A stretch of 64,000 nucleotides of DNA from Hsuehochloa calcarea (taxonomy: Eukaryota > Streptophyta > Magnoliopsida > Poales > Poaceae). Below are positions 34,032-45,257 of the stretch, piece by piece. The translations under genes and the position numbers were made by a program. The DNA is taken from NCBI GenBank assembly GCA_036346395.1, contig CM070594.1, forward strand, positions 24,585,385 to 24,649,384. The letters are read 5' to 3'. Position 1 is the first letter of the stretch, and each line of letters begins with the position of its first letter. The notes beneath the pieces were generated by a model that saw only the letters and a program-made list of their open reading frames with translations, was not told the origin of the DNA and searched no databases.

Positions 34032-34745
34032 TAAAGGGGTTAAGTGATTTGGTTTTTAAATATTAGAGGGTTAAAAACAGGTTTTGTAGTTGAGGAGTTA
34101 AATAGACTTTTTTTAATAGTTCGACCAGGTAAAATGGATTTATTCCTAATAAAAAAGGTTCCACAACAAAGGTCTCGTACGTCATCCCTCTCAACTCTCT
34201 TCCTCACACAGTCACACTATCGTAGCCTCTACTTCACCACTGCCACATGGATTTTTTTTTTAATCTTGTAAGTCGTATCATAATACAAGATGTGCACATG
34301 GATTTTATCATGTTTTCTCTCTGTACCCTAATTTATTTTTCTCTCTCCAATATTTATGAATGAGCATTCACACTAATTGTTTTCTCTTCTATTCCCAAGA
34401 TATTAGTGTAGGGATATCATGATCATTTGCTTCTACTGTTCTCTTGTTCCTATTATCGTATAACATCCTTAATATCTGTGCCAACCAAAACACAACATAC
34501 TCCAAATGTGAATATCACTGAGTATTACTATAACTAACTCAACTTCTTAGCGTGTGTAGGCCTACCGGGTCACGAGACACGGGTCCTAAAAAATTTAGCA
34601 TATATTATCATGTATGTACTATGCGTGCACCCCTAACGCTAACTTTTGGTCTCTTACCAAAATTACTATTTATCTGATGTTGCTTGTGTGGGTACTGGGG
34701 ATACGCACGTGTGTGTGTGGGTACATGGTGCGAGTGTGTGTGTTT
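34032..34745. other. AT-rich intergenic sequence
   Basis: No gene or recognisable transposon. A TG-rich stretch (GTGTGTGTGGGTACATGGTGCGAGTGTGTG-type) lies at 34709-34745. Confidence 0.5.
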
Positions 34746-34821
34746 GCCATGTACTTTAAAAAAACTCAATTTATATGTAATTTGCTATGTACTCTAGGAA
34801 AACTCAATTTATATGTAATTT
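34746..34821. repeat. Tandem duplication of 38 bp
   Basis: GCCATGTACTTTAAAAAAAC and GCTATGTACTCTAGGAAAAC units at 34746 and 34784, both followed by TCAATTTATATGTAATTT. Confidence 0.85.
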
Positions 34822-35635
34822 CAGGGAGGCCGTAAAAAATGAAATGATAAAGATAGAATGTATCTCTCTTTTATCTATAATCGCAATGAAAACCCTCTAG
34901 TTTTTGAAATTCGAGATCCTTATGTATCTCTCTTTTATTCACATAGCTGTACAAGTGACTGGGGAACCCGTTGTCTGCGCATAAAATCGGGGCCGTTTGC
35001 GCATTTGCCAGACGAAGCTCCGAGGTCCGAAAATGGCGGACGTGGGTGCTGGCTTCGCGGAGAAGAAGGCAGCGCGGAGACGATGACCTCGGGCGGGCCC
35101 ATCGGCGAGAGTGAGCGGCGGAGTGCGTAGCCGTGCGATGGAAATCCAACTATTTGGAAGCGAGCGCAAGTGGTGGTGAGAGAACGAGGTGCGGCGGAAT
35201 AGTGTTGGGCTTCGACCCAAAGATCGTTCAAGGATTTTCTTTTGATTTTTCTTTTAAATATATCCAGAAAATACAAATAGCCAATAGAAAATAGCAAATG
35301 ACTTTGAAAAAATTCCAGAAAATTCTATAAAATATATCCAAGCATATAGAATCTAAATAAAATAGTTTTGACAATTGTTGATGTTGGGATTAATCATATT
35401 AAATTAGTTTATCCTTAAAATTTATATTAAACTTTTTAATTTAATATTTAAATAAATCTAAATGGTGAATTTTCTCACTATAACTATTTAAAAAAAATTT
35501 AAAACTCATCATCAATGCCACGCAACGAAGACCTGACTAGGCTAGTAGGCCACAAGTCCACGCGTCCATCCTCACCGCCGGCGCCGGCGACAACCACAAA
35601 TCCAGATCCGGAGAAGGCCGGACCCGGCCGGCGAG
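34822..35635. other. Region upstream of the NLR gene
   Basis: 34860-34940 has two TGTATCTCTCTTTTAT copies. 34960-35215 is GC-rich and could be an old exon or promoter CpG block, but no domain is visible in any frame. 35220-35510 is AT-rich. The last 70 bases before the ATG are Pro/Gly-codon-like GC-rich leader. A TATA box cannot be chosen with confidence; ACTATTTAAAAA near 35486 is a candidate. Confidence 0.4.
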
Positions 35636-38198
35636 ATGGAGATCGCGGTGGGCGCGCTGTCGGGCATGATGGACGCGCTGCCGGGCAAGCTCGGTGAGCT
35701 GCTGCAGCAGGAGTACGCGCTGCTCTCCGGCGTCCGCGGCGACGTCACCTTCCTCCAGTCCGAGCTCGGCACCATGCACGCCGCGGTCCTCCGCTGCGAG
35801 TCCGTCGACGACCCCGACGTTCAGACGAGGACCTGGGTCGGCATGGTCCGCGAGCTCGCCTACGACATCGAGGATTGGGTCGACCTCTTAGCCCACCGCG
35901 TCGACGCCGGCAGCCACGACTCCACCGGCGCCGGGGCCTCCTCCTCCTCCCGGTTCTTCGGGTGGGTGCGCTTCTACGTGGGCAAGGTCACGACACTCCC
36001 CACCCGCCACGTCATCGCCACCGAGCTGCAGGACCTCAAGGCACGCGTTCTTGAGTTGAGCGAGCAGCGGAAGCGCTACAGGTTCGAGGCGCCGACGGGC
36101 CGCGCCGGCGCTCGGATGGTGGCTGGCTTTGACCCCTGGCTGACCGCGCTCTACGCTAACACCACTAGCCTCGTTGGTCTGGAAGCGCCGATGGAGGAGG
36201 TGGCCAAGATGCTGATGGACGCCGGCGGCAAGACTGAGCTCAAGGTGGTGTCCATCGTCGGCATGGTTGGATCCGGGAAGACGACGCTTGCCTGGGGTGT
36301 GCACCGGCGGCTCGAAGAGCAGAAGTACTTCGATTGCGGGGCTTTTGTTTCCGTGGGACAGAAGCCAGACATTGCCGGTAAGACTCTGAAGGGCATACTC
36401 TCGCAGGTCGGCGACGGCTACGGAGGAAGTGACGACATTGGCCAACTGATCGGAAGGCTGAGAGCCAAACTGAAGGACAAGAGGTACGCTTAATTGATCT
36501 GCTGCATTTCTGCCATTTCAGACTTCAGAATCATGTAAGGATGATTTGGTAATTCGATACATTTGTGCACTCTGTTTTATTTTGAGGAACAGGTACCTCG
36601 TCATCATTGATGATTTATGGAGTAGAACAGAATGGACAACAATCAAATGTTGTTTCCCAGACAACAATCTTGGTAGTAGGATAATGATCACAACAAGGAA
36701 CGATGCATTGGCAAAGGATTGTTCTTCCGGTTCGAGCGAGTGCATTTACAATATTGGCCTCCTTAGTGACGCCGACTCCAGAAATTTGTTTTTGAAGAAA
36801 GTTTTTGGCAATGTGGATAGTTGTCCTCAACATTTGGAGGATGTTTTTGCTAAGATCATGAGAAGATGTGGTGGCCTGCCACTTGCTGCAGCTAGCGTAG
36901 CTGGCGTGTTATCGCACCAGTCATCAAAAGATGAATGGGAGAGGTTTGGATCGAACTTGCTATCTTGTTCACATATAGATGGGTTGAAACAAATACTTCA
37001 TCTTAGCTACAACGATCTCCCTCCACATCTCAAGACATGTCTGTTGTATCTAAGCATATTTCCGGAGAATTACAAGATCGACATAGAGGGTCTAGTGAGG
37101 CGATGGATTGCTGAAGGAATCATCGGTGAAGCACGTTGTGAAAGCACAGAGGAAACAGCAAGATGCTACCTAAGTGAGCTCATTAGTAGAAACATGGTCC
37201 AGCCATTGCATCTCAAACATGATGGCACCACAAGGAGCTGCACAGTTCACCCAGTAATACATGATTTTATTGTGGTTAAGTCCATGGAAGAGAACTTTGT
37301 CACTCTTGTAGATGTCCAGAAGAAAGATTTCTCAACCAACCACGGCACTGTCCGCCGGCTATCTCTGCAGAACAATAGTAAACAAGATCAAGCTGTGGTG
37401 CAAAATGATGTGATGAAGCATGCTCGTTCAGTGACCGTCTTTGGTCACGCCAGTGGGGCACCTCGCCTGACTGATCTGACAGTGTTGCGGGTGCTGGACC
37501 TGGAAGGCTGTGAGGGTCCAGTATGCCTCGATGGTCTATGCATGTTGGTGCTGTTAAGGTACTTGTGCCTCAGAGGAACTGATGTCAGTGAGCTCCCGGC
37601 ACAACTTGGGGATCTAAGGTGCCTGGAGACACTGGATGTGAGATCCACAAAGGTGAAAGAACTGCCTCCCAGCATTGTCAAGCTGGAAAAGCTAATGCAT
37701 TTGCTCGTCGGAAATGCCAAGTTGCCTCACGGGATGGGGAAGATGAATGCACTGCTGACATTGTCGTGCGCCGACGTCGCGACAAACTCTGTGAATGTCA
37801 TGCAGGAGCTCAGTGAACATAGCAACTTGAGGGAACTCGAATTGTTTTGTGATGTCACTCAAATGTCTGTGGACAAGAAACGAGTCACATTTCCCAGCAA
37901 TGGATTTCAGAGTCTTAAGCAGCTGTGCATTTGCTGCAGCTTGCCATCGGTAACCTTTGAGACCGGTGCCTTGCCAAAGGTTGAAGTGCTTGAGCTAAAG
38001 TTCGAGAAATGCCTTTCAGATGAGTCAAGTGGTGTGTCTGGTATAGAGCATTTGCCTAGCCTGAATCATGTGCTCATTGAGTTTTCACAGCATGATGCAG
38101 GCGTTGCGGCGACGGTTGCTGCAGTGAGGACGGCTGCTGAGACCGTCCACCCTAATCGTCCAGATGTCACTGTCAAAGTCGATGGGAAGAGTAATTGA
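35636..38198 (+). CDS. CC-NB-ARC-LRR disease resistance protein (NLR), two exons
   Basis: Exon 1 is 35636-36483 and exon 2 is 36593-38198, joined as AG|G across a 109-bp GT-AG intron, giving 817 residues. An Rx-type coiled coil spans about 1-140 with YDIEDWVD (76-83) in the EDVID position. NB-ARC follows: P-loop GMVGSGKTT (209-217), RNBS-A region (231-245), kinase-2 YLVIIDDLW (284-292), RNBS-B GSRIMITTRN (310-319), GGLPLA (376-381), RNBS-D-like CLLYLSIFPENY (432-443) and an MHD-like motif reading IHD (505-507). A short LRR region with VLRVLDLEGC and LRYLCLRGTDVSELP runs to the end. NLRs act as intracellular immune receptors that bind ADP/ATP and trigger defence. Exon 1 is GC-rich, as in many grass genes. 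No integrated decoy domain is seen. The Met-to-Ile change in MHD may affect autoinhibition (inference). If the intron is retained, translation stops two codons in, leaving CC plus P-loop only. Confidence 0.93.
36484..36592 (+). other. NLR intron between P-loop and kinase-2
   Basis: The donor is AGAG|GTACGC and the acceptor is GGAACAG|GTACC. It is a phase-2 intron of 109 bp. Splicing rebuilds KDKRYLVIIDDLW across the junction, as expected for NB-ARC. Reading through gives a TAA at 36491-36493. Confidence 0.93.
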
Positions 38199-38507
38199 TG
38201 CATTTTGGAGCATTGTGTACATTTGTTTCCGAGCAAGAGGGGTATGCTACACCTTTTATGGCGAACAGTTGAAAGCGTCTGCTCATTTCCAAATACATTC
38301 CTAAACAGGTGATGCTTTCATGATTTTTCCAATGTTTTGAATTGATTCTTGAATAAATGCTGTCCCTTTTTAGGTCCCTTCTGTATCATCATTTCTCAAA
38401 TGTATGCTGTTTTCTGCTATTGTCATTTGCTTTGTGGCACATGGGCTTGTTGTTCTATAATGGTTTTTTTATATATATAATACATCATGTTTTACAATTA
38501 CTACTAT
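38199..38507 (+). other. NLR 3' UTR region
   Basis: T-rich DNA following the stop. AATAAA at 38352-38357, with T-rich downstream sequence, is a reasonable poly(A) signal. A second candidate region lies near 38470 (ATATATATAATACAT). Confidence 0.55.
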
Positions 38508-38603
38508 GGAGGTGTTTGGATGAGGGGTAATTTTGGGGATTTAGTTTGAATTTGAACTAAATCCTAAGGATTCGAACCTAAATCCCCCCATCCAAATAGG
38601 CCT
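38508..38603. mobile_element. Foldback MITE-like element
   Basis: About 95 bases that nearly self-complement: GGTGTTTGGATGAGGG at the left against CCCCCCATCCAAATAGGCC at the right, and GATTTAGTTTGAA against TTTGAACTAAATC inside. GTGTTTGGAT-type ends are common in small grass hAT-like MITEs. No clear target duplication is seen. It lies about 310 bp after the NLR stop. Confidence 0.5.
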
Positions 38604-39661
38604 TAATTGTCCCTGGATCTGTTTGATGGTTGTAAATTTGCAAATGTACTAGTGTTAATAGAGGTAGAAAGAAAAAAGAAATTTTGGTAGGAGGCCAAGG
38701 ATCTGCTACTACGACTTTTTTTAGCATGCTTGTCACGGCGTCGCCTTGGCATCCTGGCGGTGCGGAGGGGACACCGCGGAACCTCACCTCGCCTTGGCCA
38801 TCTCCGATCACCTCACCGTGCCGGCCGTCGGCCCCCAGGTATTCCGTCTCCCTCCTCCTCCCCCGCCCACCTCTCCCTCCCTCTCGCGGCCTGTCGCCAC
38901 TCCCGCCGCCCCTCTCTGTGCCGGCCCGCTACCACTCCCTCCCTCCCCTCCCCCCGTGCCGCCACTCACGCCGCACCGCCACTCCCCTACTTCCTCCATC
39001 TGCTGGTCTGCTCCCTCCTCTATGGCCACTCCTCTGCTTCTGCTCGCCTTGAGGACACCATGGCAGTGGACGCCATGGCATCATGGCGCCTCTTAGGCGT
39101 CGTGGTCGCCAAGCACGCCGTGACAACCATGCTTTTTTTAGTAAACTATACTACTATGTCTTTACAACTCGTTCTTATATATGAACATGGTGTCAAAACT
39201 GATGTGGTTCTGATCTATGCAAATGCTCTGTTTGAGATATGTGAATGCCTGCGCTATGAAGCTGACTTGGCACTATTGTTGGACATATGCTGTCCAATGT
39301 ACGTGTTCTGGACAACTAAAGCAACCCGGACTGTTAGTTTCATTGAAGCCTGAAACAGGCTGACTGACTCTGTCTGTCTGATAGTCTTAGAACCGTGGGT
39401 GATGACATTCTAGAACGAAGAAGGTGGTATAGAGAACATTAGGTGGTACAAAGCTGTAGTTTTCTTAGGAGCACTTCACCTCTATACATTACACTAAAGC
39501 TTTTGTATCAATTTGATAATTGAGACCCGTGTAGTATCTGACAAACAATTTGTAGTAGCACACAGAGTACGAAAATCAAGATACATACAGTTGAAAGTAT
39601 ACATTGAAATGGAAGTAAATCATACGGAACGAAGATGGACGATGGATGCACTCATCAAGGG
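38604..39661. other. Intergenic sequence with GC-rich block
   Basis: 38730-39100 is Pro/Ser/Arg-codon-rich in several overlapping frames (longest 38730-39353, 207 codons), typical of GC-rich low-complexity DNA. No domain was recognised. 39353-39660 holds nothing that I can identify. Confidence 0.45.
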
Positions 39662-40340
39662 TCAGACATTGTGACCCGGCTTGTTGGTGATGCCGGCGTG
39701 CAGGAGCAGCGCCCACGGGAGCGTGATGAGCTCGCCGCCGTGCTGCAGGGCCTCGATGTGGCCCTTGACGTTGTCCGAAGGCACGAGGTAGAGCGTCATC
39801 TCCGACCAGAGCTCCGCCAGGAGCCCCCACACCGCCTCTTTGCCTTTTTTTCTGCCTTTCATCCTCTTCGCCCCCGGTGTCTCCTCCTTGATTCTGCCTT
39901 TCAGCCTCTTTCTGCCTTCCAATCTCCCAATCTCTTCCTCCAGCTGCTTCCCGAGCCTTGAGCCCTTCTTCAGCACCTCGTTGGAGCTCCGATCGAGAGA
40001 TTCAACCAGATGTACATATGCGCCTGACATTGACACGGCACGACTGCTCCTGCACACCACTTCGACATGCTCCTTCACCACCTTGTCGCGACGCTTCTTC
40101 GTCCAGGGCGTTGTCTGGGAGCAGGTCTGGAGCGGCTGCCACCAGGTGCGCACAGTACCGCGACAAGCTATTGGCGACGACCAAGTTGGTGGTCGGCGCT
40201 GAAGCCCGAGCAGAGAAACATTTGATCTCAAAGAGGCCCGTGGCAATGTACCACACAAGGATAGCGTCGGTACCATGGAAAGCAATTTCGGTGACTTCAC
40301 TCCCTCTGAAATTTTTATAATTTGTTAAAAAAAATTCCAA
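39662..40340 (-). pseudogene. DUF594 C-terminal domain relic
   Basis: Minus-strand frames show ILVWYIATGLFEIKCF and VVANSLSRYCAHLVAAAPDLLPDN (frame 1, about 40120-40290). After a frameshift come KVVKEHVE, VVCRSSRAVSMSGAYVHLV and LLAELWSEMTLYLVPSDNV, then EALQHGGELITLPWALLLHAGI (39680-39800). This order (WHIAT-like, LSRYCAYLV, WSEM, GGELITLLWALLTHAG) is characteristic of the DUF594 domain that ends grass DUF4220/DUF594 membrane proteins of unknown function. A Lys/Arg/Glu-rich insert sits in the middle. At least one frame break is present. Confidence 0.75.
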
Positions 40341-40500
40341 AATATTTGAATTTAGACAAATTACATCTTAAATTTGATTTAGGACACAATTTAGTCGAAT
40401 TTCGGCCAAATTTCAGCCAAATTTCGTCTGTTTTGAAAACCTAACGAAATCTTGAACCGAAATTTTGGTGATTTCGCCCACTCCGAAATTTTTTTCCAAA
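40283..40500. repeat. Direct repeats flanking about 180 bp inside the DUF594 relic
   Basis: ATTTCGGTGACTTCACTCCC and ATTTTGGTGATTTCGCCCAC, each followed by TCTGAAATTTTT or TCCGAAATTTTT, stand at 40283 and 40462. Between them are AAATTTCGGCCAAATTTCAG-type units. This looks like a small repeat insertion that separated the DUF594 relic from its upstream sequence. Confidence 0.5.
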
Positions 40501-42544
40501 ACGAAATAATGTTCCCTGATCGGTACTTGTGGTGACTTGGCCGTGGCATGCCCAGGTGATGTCGTCGGGGACCGGGACCGGCACCGGCGCCGTACCACCG
40601 CTGTCCCATTGCTCAACCGCCCGCCGCTGGTCCTGAAGTATTTGAGTATTTGCAGTCTTCACCTCCGGTGAGACCTTGACCTCAGGCTTGTAATGGTTTT
40701 TTCTGTTGGAAAGAGATCCTTACGAGTGAAGCTCATTTTCTATAATTTTAAAGTATGTATGATTTAGTACTATATTGCTAAAAAAGGTGGATGTGATCAA
40801 CATATAAGATGGAGTGCTTGCCACTCTTTGAAATATATGACACATGGATCATGGATGAGGGTGACACAAGGAGGGCTTTGGCTAAACACATACACGCGCT
40901 CACGCACATGCACGCATTCACGTATTTTCGCGTGACTTGTGACTTGGGACCGTGCCGTGACGTGAAGCGTCACTTGGTAGACCAAGTCCACCTTATTTTT
41001 GCTGAACCATGCATCTATCTCTCTGTTTGAATGAGATTCAAATGTTTGAATTTGAGGCTTTATTGGGTTACGATGACAGGCAGCTACCAATGAGTAAATG
41101 GCTGATTAAGTGTGTCAGTTACCAGTGGGTAAATGGCTATTTAATCAGTCAGTTCATAGTTTGCATCTCTATATATATGCCTTGAGATGTCTAGAGCATT
41201 GCGCGAATACGAACCGCCTCCATTTTTTCTCTTCTTTTTCTCTTCTTCTGAAGAAGAGGAGCGGTAAAACTACGCTCCATCATCAGGAGCCCCACCCACC
41301 GGAATCCCTCCGCCAAGCAAGCGTCTCGTGCTTCCCCTCCCCATCCTCCTTGTGGTATTGTGCTATCGTTTGGTGGTCGCTTGAATGGGGTTGGGTCGGA
41401 TCCGATTGGTGGGTTGAGTTCTCAGAAGATCTTGCACTACGCAATTCGATCCTTCTTCTTTGTGTATTTGTGAATTGAAACGGCGATCACTTATTTGTTC
41501 TTCAATCGCTTAGCACCGGTTATGTAGTATATAGAAGCGATTAGATATATTGAAACATAATTTGAAAAGTCAATGTTTTCTTTTGTGTAACATGAACCTA
41601 CTAAATTGTTGGTTCTTATAACGTTTTCTGCTTTCCCTCAATTAGATTGACGAATTGGTCTCAATGCCCTTCAATGCCAAACTATATCCAAAAGAGCAAA
41701 ACAAGAGATAGAATCCTTGTTTGCTTCCTATCGACACTAATTCTTCTTTAAAGGTGCGTACTATCATCAAATCTTGATGTTTTTCTCAAACAAATAGACA
41801 TGAGCATGAGCCTTTTAAGATTTTAGCTCTCCTCCTTATCGTCTTCCTTTTCTTCTTATAAGAATGGTCCGCAAGACTAAAGCTAGCATTTGAAGCTCCT
41901 CCAACAAAAAGTGAAAATGCCTCAAAGCAAACCATGGGAACCAGTTCAATTCTCACGCAAAAGGAATACGAGTTGGTTTCGGCAGTTAACTTGGCACCGC
42001 ACAACTACGATAATCGGTTTGATGAGATCAATATGGAGCTACTCTCTTGTATGTCACCTTTAGTCCTTCCCACTCCTTTGCTTCTTTTGTTGCTAATCCA
42101 ACAATCATCATGACATGCAACGAGATGATCGCTTTCAAGGTCTAGACAACTCGATTAAGCTTGTTGAAACACGAGGCATAAAGTGTATGATATGGTTTAC
42201 TTGCTTCATCGAACTCGTAAGTTTTTGATTGTAGTCACATTCATTGAGCGGGACAAGTTGATGAAGATGATATAATTGAGACATTCATGTCATTCGAAAG
42301 CGGATAAACAAGTAATATTGTAAATTTGTAAGTCTTTTCTATTGATTGACTTGTTTATATTTTGCTTAATTTTTGAATTTTTTGCATATATTGTGAAGTA
42401 CAATGAGTTATCGTGGTAAAATTCTAGGTTAGTACTAGTTTATGCATAATTAGTCGGATTGACTTTGTAATATCATATATTGTGAAGTACAATGAGCTTC
42501 TGTTAAAACATAGAATTAAAATATTACTCTCATTTTCAACATTT
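40501..42544. other. Interval between the two halves of the DUF4220/DUF594 relic
   Basis: 40520-40680 may still be part of the relic (Pro/Val repeat then DDITWACHG on the minus strand), but this is weak. 40700-42540 has no recognised gene. A direct repeat of ATATATTGTGAAGTACAATGAG occurs near 42387 and 42476. An ORF of 122 codons at 41110-41478 (+) has no known motif. Confidence 0.4.
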
Positions 42545-42850
42545 TCTTCGGTTGATGATCTGTTTGAAGTTATGAGTCCGGGGCTGCTTGCAGAGAAGGA
42601 AGCTCTGCCCTATCTGATCGTTCCATTGCCTTCGGGTTTTGCATCTTAGCAAACAGGAAAAGATTTTCCGGACGCAACAAGACCGGCACCTAATGTAGTG
42701 GCCAATCATGCTTATCTTGGTCCAGTTAGAGCACACACCGGCGACCATCTCTGAGATCTCGGTGGACGCTGTGACCACGGTGAGAACAGGGGCAAGGATG
42801 GATAATAGGAACATCTCATCAAGTAAAGAGAAGCACAATAAGGACAAGTG
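42545..42850 (-). pseudogene. DUF4220-like N-terminal fragment
   Basis: The minus-strand frame reads LLSILAPVLTVVTASTEISE, MVAGVCSNWTKISM and RRQWNDQIGQSFLLC. A hydrophobic helix, then SxWT, then a W-x-I/V-GQ-x-x-LL motif, is the pattern of the DUF4220 region of grass DUF4220/DUF594 proteins. Same strand and order as the DUF594 relic at 39662-40340, so they are probably one ancestral gene split by about 2.2 kb of insertions. Family match is by motif only. Confidence 0.5.
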
Positions 42851-43004
42851 TTAGGATGCAAAGCGAAGCAAGAATCAGCAAGGACATGAAGAAGTGGAGA
42901 AGCGCGGACAACGCGCCCCAAAGAGGCCACAGGCACAGGGGAGTAGTAGAAATCGCTTGCGAACTCGAGCTCGCCCGGAGAGGGGCGCTATTAAATTTGT
43001 GTTA

Positions 43005-43510
43005 TTTGATTAGTTGTAATAAATTAGGTTGTCATTAATTAGTTCATTGTTAAATTAATCTTACGTATTTATTTGTAGTCTAGTTAATTAATTATGAATT
43101 AATTAATCAATTAGTTATAATTAATTAGTTACAATTAATCATTTGTAGTTAATTAGATGGACTTAATTAACCTAATTAATTTAATCATAGTTAGTAATTA
43201 ATTCGGTGTATTTATGTAGTGATATTTATTTATTTGTAATTAATTTGTGGTAACTAATTACTTGAAATTAATTTAGGGGTATTTAATTCATTATTAAGTC
43301 GTAATTCTATTTTTCTAATTCATTTGTGTTAATTAATTAGTACAAATTAATTAAGAGAGTTTTAAATAATCGTATTAATTTGGTCACAACTAATTTAGTC
43401 TTACTTAATTAGTCGTAATTAATTTGGTCGTAATTAATTAGTGTCTATTATTTTGTTATCTGTGTTTAGTCGTATTTTTAAATTTCTAGTAATTCATCGT
43501 CGTTATTAAT
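43005..43510. repeat. AT-rich TTAATTAG low-complexity tract
   Basis: About 500 bases of variants of GTAATTAATTAGT with occasional TCGTAATTAATT units. It abuts the plant-mobile-domain relic on the left. Confidence 0.75.
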
Positions 43511-43527
43511 TTATTCGCTACTAATTT

Positions 43528-45250
43528 GTGTCTTCGATCTCTTGCAAGTCATCCCTCTATCAGAGCTACTGGAACCCTTCTACGACAAGCATCATCGATA
43601 CCAGCTGTGGATCATTGGGGATGCGGATGACCCTTTACCCTTGGCGCTTAGGTCCGAGAAGCATTACTAGAAGCTCGATGATCACAACGTCCCCGAGACA
43701 CGAGCTTGTTGCCCTTTACAAGATGCTCTCGGTCGAACACTACTTCACCCTAGACGGTAGTGTGATCTCGGCATTTGTCAATATGTGGAGGCCCGAGACC
43801 AACACCTTCCACTTTTAGTAGGGAGAGATGACAATCCCTCTCCAGGATATCTCATTCTTGACCGGTCTCCCGATCAGGGGTGAGCCACTTGTTCCTAGCC
43901 ATCTTCTGGTGGACTGGAAGACCTGGTTGGAGCATCGGTTTGGCATACCTATCCCAGACAGCGCCCATGGTATCACTTGGACCTGGCTGAGGCATTTCAA
44001 TCAATGTCCGCTGGATGCACCTGACGAGGTTGTTTGGACACATCTCATCGCTTTCCTTTTCCATCACTTCGGTTGGGCCCTGTTTCCCACCACACAGGGC
44101 CATTGGGTGTACCCCACTTCATCCGTATCGCCAAGTCTTTGGCTGACGTGGAGGCTACGCCCATGCCTCAGTACAGTTGGGGTTCAGTTGTCCTTTGTGC
44201 CACATACGGGGGGTTGTGTGACGCTTCGCGGTGTGACACCAATGTGAAATCGAGCCTTATCGTCTGCTACGTGCTCCTGTAGCTGTGGAGTTGAGAGCAC
44301 TTCCCTGTTGGGCAGCCCTCCTTCGGGAGAGCAGTGCACCCGTACCCCCGAGTTGTACGACCCAATCGATGGACCCGCTATGGGCTACCGGTGTAGTGGT
44401 GCCCAGTTACGCTAGGCCAAGGACAGACCGGCGAGGTGCTACTCGTTGTTCCACAACTAGTTCGAGTCGTTGCACGACAACAACATATGGGCTTCGTGGA
44501 TCTAGAGTTCGTGAACTCGGTAGCACCGCATGGATTGTCTGTGCAATGCACGCAGGACGCTGGATTATAGGTGATGACCTACCACCTGGTGTTCACCCAT
44601 ATGGTGGAGCCTTACGTGCCGCAGTGCGTAATACGATAGTTTGATTTGTACCAACTTGTGCCCCCTCCCGACGGCAGGATCCTACAGCGAGGCGTGTGCT
44701 TGTGCGTCCAAATCCATCCGAATAATCTTTGCATTTCTTACCCACGTTTCCTGTTCTGACACGAATCCTTCTCGAATGCTGACAATCGAGGGCGGGCCGA
44801 CATGCTGAGAATTGGCAAGTAGTCTAGCATGAGTGGGTTACGACCTGCATGGAGACAGTGCACGTCGATTTGGATCTCTTCAGGTACTAATATAGAATGG
44901 GTAAGCATTAGTCGATTGCTAGCAGCTGCGGTTTCCAACTCCACGACGGAATGTCAAGGGAGTACATCCTCATGTTCACCAGGTCATCGTTGCCGGGATG
45001 GAGGAAGAAGTGGTTCTACTGGACCGTGACCAAGGATGACAATTTGTACTTCAAGGGCAAACCCCAAAGAAGAAGAAGAATTGGGAATCGCGTCTAAAGA
45101 AACTCAGCCGTTTAGCCCCTTTCATTCGATCTATCAAGGAGTTGAGAGAAGGAGTTATAACCAAATGGAATATGGTGAAGGATTTCATCACAGGCCGTAT
45201 TAGCCCTCTGAAGAATCGAACACATCCCATATGGGAGTACTCGGGGGGTT
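43528..45250 (+). pseudogene. Plant mobile domain (PMD) protein, broken
   Basis: One frame runs LVALYKMLSVEHYFTLDGS and FVNMWRPETNTFHF. It then has two consecutive TAG stops (43816-43821) where a Pro-Cys or similar is expected, then GEMTIPLQDISFLTGLPIRG and PLVPSHL (43822-43900). WTWLRHFNQCPLDAPDE, HLIAFLFHHFGWALFP and a frameshift near 44103 precede YSWGSVVLCATYGGLCDAS and LWSWEHFPVGQP. The RPETHTFHLPCGEMTPTLQDV-type motif, the LPI-G-PV block and the WGSAVLAxLYRGLCDA block identify the plant mobile domain. PMD occurs in host MAIN-like proteins and in transposons. The tail ends PLKNRTHPIWEYSG at 45250, eight bases before Sirevirus D, so the end may be truncated by that insertion. Confidence 0.78.
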
Positions 45251-45257
45251 AATGATC

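Noticed and set aside
38684..39353. Possible small gene at 38684-39353 (+)
   Set aside because: The long frames are caused by a GC-rich Pro/Ser/Arg-codon block, three frames overlap, and the sequence becomes AT-rich at 39120 without a clear splice site or domain.
41110..41478. 122-codon ORF (+) preceded by TATATATA-like sequence
   Set aside because: No recognisable domain, and the upstream CT-rich stretch is not sufficient evidence for a gene. Mentioned only in the interval description.
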